NCBI GenBank assembly: GCA_024642765.1
Contig: JAHEAM010000081.1
Coordinates: forward strand, 1 to 11,089
DNA length: 11,089 nucleotides
DNA from: Planctomycetaceae bacterium
GTDB taxonomy: Bacteria > Planctomycetota > Planctomycetia > Pirellulales > Pirellulaceae
Reading direction: 5' to 3'
The position numbers and the translations under genes are program-made. Positions 1 to 5,900 of the stretch are shown here, one piece after another. Numbering within the stretch: position 1 is the stretch's first letter; each line of letters begins with the position of its first letter. Below the pieces are notes generated by a model. It was given only the letters and a program-made list of their open reading frames with translations. It was not told the DNA's origin and made no database searches.

Positions 1-1
1 A

Positions 2-529
2 GTCGAGGACTTCCCGACGCGTTGCCAGAAGGTTCTGGCTGTCGCGAAACAGCTACACTTGGGCAACCCAGATTGGGTTACTTTCTTCCGTGAAGTTTTG
101 GGTGTGGATGGAGCCGCACGCAGTGTTTTTACAAGCCAACAAGAATTCATCGCTTTCGAAAAATCGCCTGAGTTTTCGGAGATCCAGGCGTTGGTAAATA
201 ATCTGCGTCACCGCAAGGTTTCGCCGAGCTCGATCAATGAGCCAACACGGGTTATTACCGTGCGTTTGCCAGAGAGTTTGCACGAGGCCCTGAAGGCTGA
301 GGCGAATGATCACAACACAAGCATGAACAAGCTGTGTATTTCAAAGTTGCTGCAGGTGTTAGCGGAGAATCCAAAGTTGGCAGCGAGCCTGCGATCGAGC
401 TCAATCCCATCCAATCAGTCCGTTCCGTCGTCGTCAGCGCCCAGTTTCCGTTCGACATACAGCAGCGGAGCTGTGCCAGCCTCGGCACCGGTGACTTCAG
501 CCAATAGCGGATACCGGTATGGGCAATAG
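2..529 (+). CDS. Ribbon-helix-helix (Arc/HicB-type) DNA-binding protein, 5' end cut by the window
   Basis: The reading frame is open from base 2 with no stop upstream, so the first TTG at 59 is probably internal and the true start lies outside. At least 175 residues are visible, ending at TAG 527-529. Bases about 245-355 encode a typical ribbon-helix-helix: a short strand (RVITVRLPE) followed by two helices (LHEALKAEANDHNTSMNKL) with the N at the helix-turn position, as in Arc/MetJ repressors and HicB-family antitoxins. About 80 residues precede it without a recognised domain, and the last 50 residues are a low-complexity Ser/Pro/Ala tail. By family it should dimerise and bind operator DNA. 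No toxin partner is seen downstream, and whatever precedes it is off the window. A free-standing transcription regulator is as likely as an antitoxin. The coding call is firm; the specific role is unknown. Confidence 0.8.
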   Translation, partial: VEDFPTRCQKVLAVAKQLHLGNPDWVTFFREVLGVDGAARSVFTSQQEFIAFEKSPEFSEIQALVNNLRHRKVSPSSINEPTRVITVRLPESLHEALKAEANDHNTSMNKLCISKLLQVLAENPKLAASLRSSSIPSNQSVPSSSAPSFRSTYSSGAVPASAPVTSANSGYRYGQ

Positions 530-584
530 TTAGACGGTTTGGGTGCTTGAGCGTGCGGCGACAAAGACATCGTGGGCAAATTTA

Positions 585-606
585 AAACGTAGCAGTTGCT
601 ACGTTT
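585..606. terminator. Inverted repeat between convergent genes, terminator-like on the minus strand
   Basis: The arms AAACGTAGCA (585-594) and TGCTACGTTT (597-606) are perfect reverse complements with a 2-base centre. Folded with a six-base loop this gives an 8-bp stem. Read on the minus strand the stem is followed by TTTTAAATTT, the expected context for an intrinsic terminator of the csrA unit whose last codon is at 729. On the plus strand it is followed only by TTTGGG. Confidence 0.6.
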
Positions 607-624
607 GGGTAAGTCAACAAAACT

Positions 625-655
625 GGCGGCCCAGGAAAGAACTCCTGGAGCCGCC
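625..655. terminator. Strong GC-rich hairpin, likely bidirectional intrinsic terminator
   Basis: GGCGGC plus CCAGGA (625-636) pair with TCCTGG (643-648) and GCCGCC (650-655), leaving a single bulged A at 649 and a six-base loop. The plus strand continues with GATTTTG and the minus strand with AGTTTTGTTG, so both sides have short T-rich tails. It lies 96 bases after the ribbon-helix-helix gene and 74 bases after the csrA stop, where a shared terminator for convergent units is expected. Confidence 0.7.
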
Positions 656-728
656 GATTTTGATCACGGTGATTCTAGCGAAACTGCCGCAAACAGACTT
701 TGGTGTACTCGTATGTGTGAAGACCAGT

Positions 729-920
729 TCACGCAGCCGCTACATCATCATCTAACTTGGTCGTTTCGCCGGTAGAATCCAGCTCGTGTCTGAGGATGAG
801 CATGTCGTTGGGCGCTTCGATTCCTAACCGGACTCGATCACCTGAGACACGCACGATCGTCAGTACGATCGAATCACCGAGTTTTATTTTCTCGCTTTCC
901 TTCCTGGAAAGTACTAACAT
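729..920 (-). CDS. csrA: CsrA/RsmA global post-transcriptional regulator
   Basis: The 63-residue product is a full-length CsrA (the family is about 60-70). It starts MLVLSRKESEKIKLGD, ends its core with RVRLGIEAPNDMLILRHEL, and keeps the RNA-contacting residues L4, R6 and R44. CsrA dimers bind GGA motifs in mRNA leaders, usually in hairpin loops over the ribosome binding site, and repress translation or alter stability. The C-terminal extension is acidic, then AAA. The ATG at 920 has AGGAG nine bases upstream (930-934). The gene follows the 93-residue gene by 43 bases on the same strand and is probably co-transcribed. Its own Shine-Dalgarno is in a hairpin loop (see 926-938), so negative autoregulation is likely. 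In other bacteria FliW antagonises CsrA, but no fliW or flagellar gene is present here. Confidence 0.95.
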   Translation of the reverse strand: MLVLSRKESEKIKLGDSIVLTIVRVSGDRVRLGIEAPNDMLILRHELDSTGETTKLDDDVAAA

Positions 921-925
921 ATATC

Positions 926-938
926 GCTTCTCCTAAGC
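926..938 (-). promoter_or_regulatory. Candidate CsrA-binding hairpin over the csrA ribosome binding site
   Basis: On the csrA mRNA the sequence is GCTT-AGGAG-AAGC: a perfect 4-bp stem presenting the Shine-Dalgarno AGGAG in its loop, nine bases before the ATG at 920. CsrA proteins prefer a GGA in exactly this loop position, and self-repression by leader binding is known for csrA in other bacteria. The structure is seen directly; binding is inferred. Confidence 0.55.
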
Positions 939-963
939 TGAATGATTGAATGGAATAATTTCG

Positions 964-1245
964 TTATTCGCACGTGACTGTATTAAGTTGTGCGCGATGA
1001 ATTTTTTCGCCAGTTGAGCCATAAAAGATTATCGAGTTGGTAATGTTTTCCCAAACGGCCGTTGATTTGACGCTGCGAGGTCCATGGAGGCAAAATAAAA
1101 TGCCACAGGCCTTGCCACATTTCATGAGTAACTTCTCGGTGACCTGGAAAATACCTTCTTCGAAATCGTTTAGTTGACACAACGTGCGGGATACAAACTG
1201 TCTTAGCTCTACTAAATCTTGAATCGCCAAATTGTCGTGCCGCAT
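964..1245 (-). CDS. Conserved-looking 93-residue protein of unknown function upstream of csrA
   Basis: I chose the ATG at 1245 because AAGGAG lies 12 bases upstream. The frame stays open to 1500, but that extension has no Shine-Dalgarno and reads as non-protein sequence. The 93-residue product is compact and soluble, with no signal peptide or membrane segment: an N-terminal helical part (QDLVELRQFVSRTLCQLND), then a probable beta-rich part with alternating hydrophobics including GKACGILFCLHGPRS and NSIIFYGSTGEKI. It has five cysteines (23, 43, 47, 52, 92). I cannot assign a domain. It resembles small hypothetical proteins I associate with Planctomycetes, but this is memory, not a search. The gap to csrA is 43 bases, so the two are probably one operon and the protein may act with, or be regulated by, CsrA. 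Convergent terminators lie beyond csrA. Confidence 0.75.
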   Translation of the reverse strand: MRHDNLAIQDLVELRQFVSRTLCQLNDFEEGIFQVTEKLLMKCGKACGILFCLHGPRSVKSTAVWENITNSIIFYGSTGEKIHRAQLNTVTCE

Positions 1246-1270
1246 GGTCGGCTTTGTCTCCTTGAGTTTT

Positions 1271-1290
1271 TTGCCACTGCGAGTTGGCAA
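1271..1290 (-). promoter_or_regulatory. Inverted repeat in the leader of the 93-residue gene / csrA unit
   Basis: TTGCCA (1271-1276) and TGGCAA (1285-1290) form a perfect 6-bp dyad with an 8-base spacer, 25 bases upstream of the ATG at 1245 and just upstream of its AAGGAG. In RNA it would be a leader hairpin; in DNA it could be an operator. No ligand or regulator is identifiable. Confidence 0.3.
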
Positions 1291-1652
1291 GCAATATGCT
1301 GAACTACAAAAAGAATCATTGGGTCTGCGTGAAGGTATCGGCACCAATTCCAAAGCGAGTGATAGCAAAAAGGTGTTATTTTGTAACGGTTGGGAAACAG
1401 GGGCGAAAAGTAGAACACAATCCACATAATCCGCCCAAGTAAGATTTGAGGATTGAAGTGTCAAACAGGTTTGATCGTAACAACGAACCCTCTGAGTCAA
1501 AATCTTTTTCAGAATCGTGCTCTTGATCTTAATCTTCTCGCGAGTTTGATTCGCTTTGCCTGAGTCGTTCCTGTCTCATGTGTTCAGGTAGAGTGGGAAG
1601 GAATTCAAGATTAGGATAAAGGATCTGTGGAAGGTATTGGCAACATCGCGAA
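1291..1652. other. Intergenic region between divergent units, no gene seen
   Basis: The stretch upstream of both the minus-strand operon and scpA must contain both promoters. Reading all frames I see only short frames with no Shine-Dalgarno and no protein-like composition. Apart from the dyad at 1461-1474 I find no convincing -35/-10 pair, RNA gene or repeat. Confidence 0.5.
1461..1474. promoter_or_regulatory. Short palindrome overlapping a TTGACA box
   Basis: TCAAAC-AG-GTTTGA is a 14-base dyad. On the minus strand it overlaps TTGACA, a consensus -35 hexamer, but 17 bases further there is only TACTTG as a -10. It could be the operator/promoter region for the minus-strand operon starting at 1245, though the promoter match is weak. 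Confidence 0.25.
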
Positions 1653-1664
1653 TGACTGCAGTCA
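1653..1664. promoter_or_regulatory. 12-bp perfect palindrome in front of scpA
   Basis: TGACTGCAGTCA is its own reverse complement and ends 32 bases before the scpA ATG. Its position fits an operator or a small leader hairpin, but a palindrome of this length can occur by chance and no binding protein is suggested. Confidence 0.25.
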
Positions 1665-1696
1665 AACAAGCTTGGATGTGATTGGGAAAAGAATTC

Positions 1697-2509
1697 ATGA
1701 GTTTTCGAGTAGAGATCAGCGACTTTCGCGGCCCAATCGATTTGTTGTTGTTCTTGGTTCGACGAAACGAAGTCGATGTTGCTGAGATTTCCCTTGCTCG
1801 AATTACAGCTCAGTATTTGGAATACATTGAAATCCTCAAAGAACTCAGTATCGATGCCGTCGGTGATTTTTTGGACGTGGCGAGCCGACTGGTGGAGATC
1901 AAGTCAAAAGAGTTGTTACCAAAAATCGAAGTTGGCGACGAAGAAGAAGTTTATGCCGATCCACGCGAGGACTTGGTGCATCGTTTGCTTCTCTACAAGC
2001 AGTTTCGCGATGCGGCAACAATCTTGGACGAGCGAGCAGCGTCCTGGCAAGATCGCTATCCGCGATTTCAAGATGACTTGCCCACCCGCAAAATTGATTT
2101 GGGCGAACAACCGCTGCGGGCGATTGAACTCTGGGACTTGGTTAGCGCATTTGGGCGGGTCTTGAAAGAAAAACGTCGCGCGATGCCCGAAAAAGTTGTC
2201 TATGACGACACGCCGATCACGGTCTATATGAAGAATATTCATCGACAGCTCGTCGCGAGTCGCCGTGTTGTCTTCAGTCACCTATTCCAGCCGGGCATGC
2301 ACAAGTCGGCAATGATTGGAGTCTTCCTAGCAGTGCTGGAATTGTCGCGGCATCACAATGTGCGTGCGGAACAAGAAAACACCGATGGCGATATTCTGAT
2401 TGTTCCAGGCGAAGGTTTTCGGGACGAACTTTCACTCAACGCGGTCGATGACTACAATCCGCATGTCGAAGGCATCAGCTCCGACGACCCAGAGTCATTC
2501 GACGGCTAG
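1697..2509 (+). CDS. scpA: Segregation and condensation protein A (kleisin)
   Basis: The 270-residue product matches the ScpA family along its length. The N-terminal kleisin motif is at residues 8-45 (SDFRGPIDLLLFLVRR, then EISLARITAQYLEYIE), which contacts the SMC neck. The helical region DFLDVASRLVEIKSKELLP follows, then a variable acidic middle and a C-terminal winged-helix half (about 185-237, MIGVFLAVLELSRHH) that binds the SMC head. With SMC and ScpB it forms the ring that organises and segregates the chromosome in the cytoplasm. I use the ATG at 1697; an in-frame TTG at 1682 exists, but the only ribosome-binding-like GGGA (1684-1687) overlaps it and sits 9 bases before the ATG. The usual partner scpB is not next to it, and the next gene is unrelated. 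The acidic tail after residue 240 is probably disordered. Confidence 0.93.
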   Translation: MSFRVEISDFRGPIDLLLFLVRRNEVDVAEISLARITAQYLEYIEILKELSIDAVGDFLDVASRLVEIKSKELLPKIEVGDEEEVYADPREDLVHRLLLYKQFRDAATILDERAASWQDRYPRFQDDLPTRKIDLGEQPLRAIELWDLVSAFGRVLKEKRRAMPEKVVYDDTPITVYMKNIHRQLVASRRVVFSHLFQPGMHKSAMIGVFLAVLELSRHHNVRAEQENTDGDILIVPGEGFRDELSLNAVDDYNPHVEGISSDDPESFDG

Positions 2510-2513
2510 AAAA

Positions 2514-2555
2514 GTTGAGTTTCACACTTCGGTTGAAAATCAGCCGAAACTCGAC
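2514..2555. terminator. Large stem-loop immediately after scpA
   Basis: GTTGAGTTTC (2514-2523) pairs with GAAACTCGAC (2546-2555) with one G-T wobble. Inside it, GGTTGA (2531-2536) pairs with TCAGCC (2540-2545) around an AAA loop, giving about 16 bp in total. It starts 5 bases after the scpA stop. There is no T-tract, so it may end transcription by a non-canonical route or protect the mRNA 3' end. Confidence 0.5.
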
Positions 2556-2596
2556 ACTGGGCTATGGTATCAAACGCCTTCGGCGCACCAATCAAT

Positions 2597-2611
2597 CAGC
2601 CGATTCGGCTG
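2597..2611. repeat. Palindrome CAGCCGA-T-TCGGCTG
   Basis: Two perfect 7-base arms flank one central base. It shares the words CAGCC and GGCTG with the palindrome at 2643-2656 and with the inner stem of the hairpin at 2531-2545, so the three may be related structures. No function is assigned. Confidence 0.35.
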
Positions 2612-2642
2612 GCGATTCAAAGGAAGGGTCTCAAAGGTCGGT

Positions 2643-2656
2643 AGGCTGATCAGCCT
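2643..2656. repeat. 14-bp perfect palindrome followed by a T-rich run
   Basis: AGGCTGATCAGCCT is fully self-complementary. It is followed by CTTTGTTGTTCTTG, so a 5- or 6-bp hairpin with a T-rich tail could serve as a second weak terminator for scpA. A protein-binding site is the alternative. Confidence 0.35.
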
Positions 2657-2680
2657 CTTTGTTGTTCTTGTGTAAGGACT

Positions 2681-2721
2681 CCTTGCTCACGCTCCGTGTT
2701 ACAATACGGCACCTTGCTCAC
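2681..2721. repeat. Direct repeat CCTTGCTCAC, two copies 31 bases apart
   Basis: CCTTGCTCAC occurs at 2681-2690 and 2712-2721. The first copy continues GCTCCGTGTTACAATACGG and the second CACGGG. The style (CTTGCTCACGC...CGTGTTAC) reminds me of dispersed intergenic repeats in planctomycete genomes, but I could not check this. Confidence 0.35.
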
Positions 2722-2758
2722 CACGGGTTTACGTCTTCAAGTTTTGCTACAAGGACGT

Positions 2759-2936
2759 TCATCTAGAATGCAGTTGCTCTGTGAATTTGCGGATTGCATC
2801 TTCCGGCACCATTCCGTCACCCAAAAAGACTCTCGTGTTTGAAAATACTCCAATCGAGTCAATCTGACTTGCTCCCAATCACCAACTAGAAACTCGGCAC
2901 GCGGGAAGTTAGAATGACGTCTCTGAAAGACTCAGT
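2759..2936 (-). pseudogene. Possible degraded 3' end of a minus-strand gene
   Basis: On the minus strand, 2878-2759 encodes 39 residues ending in a stop with strikingly protein-like sequence (IGVFSNTRVFLGDGMVPED, then AIRKFTEQLHSR). Just upstream in another frame, about 2935-2870, there is a second protein-like stretch (HSNFPRAEFLVGDWEQV). One frameshift near 2870-2880 would join them. No start codon or Shine-Dalgarno leads into it, and a stop (TGA) precedes the upstream frame. I do not recognise the family. A chance open stretch cannot be excluded. Confidence 0.25.
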
Positions 2937-2959
2937 TACTCTTTTAAGGATTAGGGTTG

Positions 2960-5900
2960 ATGGACTCACTGAATTCGAAAACAAGCAGCCAGCGTCTCGT
3001 ATTTCTTTTTGTGCTGTATGGATTGTGGATGGGCTTGCAGCCTTTCAACGTAGTTGCTCAAAACGAAAAATTAGTGCTTAAACCAAACGATCGAATCGCG
3101 ATCATTGGCAATACGCTTGCGGATCGAATGCAACATGATGGTTGGCTCGAGCACAATCTGCAGATTCGCTTTCCGGACTTGAAGTTGTCAGTCCGAAACC
3201 TTGGGTTTTCAGCGGACACAATTGACGTTCGATTGCGCTCAAGTGGGTTCGGCACCCCCGACGAACACTTGCAACGCATCGGTGCGGATGTCGTGTTCAT
3301 GATGTTTGGATTCAATGAGTCCTTTGACGGGGCCGATGGAGTTGAACAGTTCAAGGCCAAATACGATGCCGAAGTCAAACGAATGTTGACCAAGCAATAC
3401 AATGGCGATTCAGCTCCTCGACTGGTTTTGATTTCACCAATCGCACAAGAAAAACTTGAAAATCCGGATTTGACCGACGGTTCAGTCAACAATGCGAACC
3501 TGGAGCAATACACAAAAGCAATAAAAGCGGTGGCGGCTGACAACAAATTGCCATTTGTCGATGTTTTTTCTTCAACGGCTGCGGCCTACTCTGCACTTGA
3601 TCAACCCCTGACAATCAACGGAATTCACCTTAATAGCACTGGCAATCAATTTGTTGCAAACAATATTTGCCTGCAACTCTTTGGCGAAAAAACAATTGGA
3701 GAACGAGCAGCGGTTCGCAACGCGATTTTGCAGAAGAACTTCAATTGGTTTGAGTACTATCGTGCGACGGACGGTTATTCGATTTTTGGAGGCCGCGGCG
3801 ATCTTAAGTTTGTCGATGGTCAAACGAATCGCGAGGTCATGACCCGCGAATTAGAGATTTTGATCCAAATGACCGACAATCGTGACCCAGTGATTTGGGC
3901 AGCAGTCGAAAACCGAGTCGTGGAACCTGACGATTCGAAGCTATTGCCTTTCATACCGGTCGTTACGAATAAACCGGGCAATGGTCCCGAAGGCCAACAC
4001 AAATTTTTAACTGGCGAAGATGCGATTAAGAAGATGCGTGTTCTCGAAGGATTTGCTGTCAACTTGTTCGCTTCCGAAGAAATGTTCCCAGAGTTCGTGA
4101 ATCCAGCACAAATGGCTTTCGATACAAAAGGTCGGTTGTGGGTGGCGGTTTGGCCAAGTTACCCGCACTGGAAGCCCAAAGATGAGATGAACGATAAACT
4201 CTTGATTTTGGAAGATACCGATGGTGATGGTCGCGCCGATGTTTGCAAAGTTTTTGCAGACAAGCTTCACAATCCGACGGGGTTCGAATTCTACAACGGT
4301 GGTGTTTTGATTGCTCAAGCACCAGATATCATGTTCTTAAAGGATACAAATGGCGACGACATCGTCGATGTGCGCCAACGTATTTTGCACGGCATTGATT
4401 CCGCCGACACGCATCACACATCCAATTCGTTTGTGATGGGGCAGGATGGAGCTTTTTACTTCCAAGAGGGCGTTTTCCACCATACCCAAATTGAAACACC
4501 TTACGGGCCATTGCGCAATGTGAATGCTGGTTCGTATCGCTTCGAGCCTCGGACGTTTCGCGTTGACGCCTACACACCCTTCGGTTATGCAAATCCGCAC
4601 GGACACGTTTTTGATCGTTGGGGCCGCGACATTATTCACGACGGCACAAGTTCGAATCCCTACGACGCAGCAATCACGTCCGGTCATTTGGAGCATCCCA
4701 ACAAACACCCAGGTGCACCGTTGGTCTACTCACCTCGCACGCGACCATGTCCGGCGACGGAAATCGTGAGTGGCGAGCATTTCCCGATTGAAATGAATGA
4801 CGAATTATTAGTCGAAAATGTGATCGGCGACCTGGGAATCCTGCGCTATAAGATTACGGACAAAGGTTCTAGCATTGAAGGCACCGAACAACCTGCTCTG
4901 TTGTTGTCCGATGACCCCAATTTCCGACCGGTGGATCTTGAGTTTGCTCCGGACGGAAGTTTGTACTTGATCGATTGGCAGAACCCGATTATTGGCCATA
5001 TGCAGCATAATTTGCGAGACCCAAGTCGCGACCGAGTTCACGGTCGTGCCTATCGAATTACACACAAAGGCTCACCATTGCAATCACCCGCCCCGGCCTC
5101 TGAGCTTTCGACTCCGGCGTTGATCGAACGTATTTGCACGGCGACTCATCGTGAGCGCTATCGTGCTCGTATCGAACTAACTAGCCGGCCTGACAACGAA
5201 GTTATGGCCGCAGTCATTGCTCGCTTGCCACGCTGTCAAGACGACTCGGAGCGTATGGAGCTTCTCTGGTTGCACCAACAAGCAAATCAAGTTAACGAAT
5301 CGTTGCTTGATCAAATGCTTTCGTCGAAAGAAGACTGGATTCGCGCTGCGGCAACTCGCGTTGTTACCTATCAATGTGATCGTATTTCGACGACCGGCGA
5401 AAAGCTTGCCAAGATGGCAAGCGACCCGAGTTCTCGCGTTCGATTGATGGCAGCACGTGGCGCCAGTTTCCTAGAGTCCGGTTCGTCGGCAATGCACATT
5501 TTGTCGAATGCTTACTCGCAACCGCGCGACAACTATTTGGACTACGTGATTCGTGAATCTCTAAGAGCTGTGAATCCAAGTTGGAAAAAGGATATCGGTA
5601 CGGCTACATGGCCAACGCAACTTTCTGAGGCCAGTCTTGCTTTTGTATTTGATCAGTTGACTCCAACGGAGTTACGCGATCTGCAATTGACCCCTGAAAT
5701 AGCCCGGTACCTTTTGTTGCGACCCGGCCTAGGTGACGCACAGCGTCGTGCCGCCGTTGACCTTTTGGCTAAAGCCCAAAACGTGTCGACCGCCTCCGTT
5801 CTAATCACAGCGATTCAAGATTCGCAAGGCAAGTCGGCTGACCGCAGTTTGATTTTCGATTTGGTGCGGGCTCTTGCGGCCGAGTCTGCTGAGAATTTGC

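Noticed and set aside
543..755. Open frame of 70 codons on the plus strand
   Set aside because: It runs through both terminator hairpins and into the csrA gene on the other strand, has no Shine-Dalgarno and no protein-like composition.
1174..1200. TTGACA-like -35 on the plus strand
   Set aside because: It is inside the minus-strand 93-residue gene, has no -10 partner at the right distance and no gene downstream in that direction before scpA.
1284..1300. Sigma-54-like TTGGCAAG-N4-ATGCT toward scpA
   Set aside because: Two mismatches at conserved bases and nearly 400 bases from scpA; better explained as one arm of the leader dyad.
1246..1500. Upstream extension of the 93-residue gene to 178 residues
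   Set aside because: The ATG at 1245 has a clear AAGGAG. The extra 85 residues start without a ribosome binding site and contain the leader dyad.
1682..1696. TTG start for scpA
   Set aside because: The only ribosome-binding-like bases overlap it, and the family homology begins at the ATG at 1697.
2957..2959. TTG start for the multidomain protein
   Set aside because: The adjacent ATG at 2960 has AAGGA at ideal spacing and gives a normal signal peptide.
3105..3121. Sigma-54-like TTGGCA-N6-TTGC on the plus strand
   Set aside because: It lies inside the coding sequence for IIGNTLAD of the secreted protein, departs from the consensus, and no gene starts after it.
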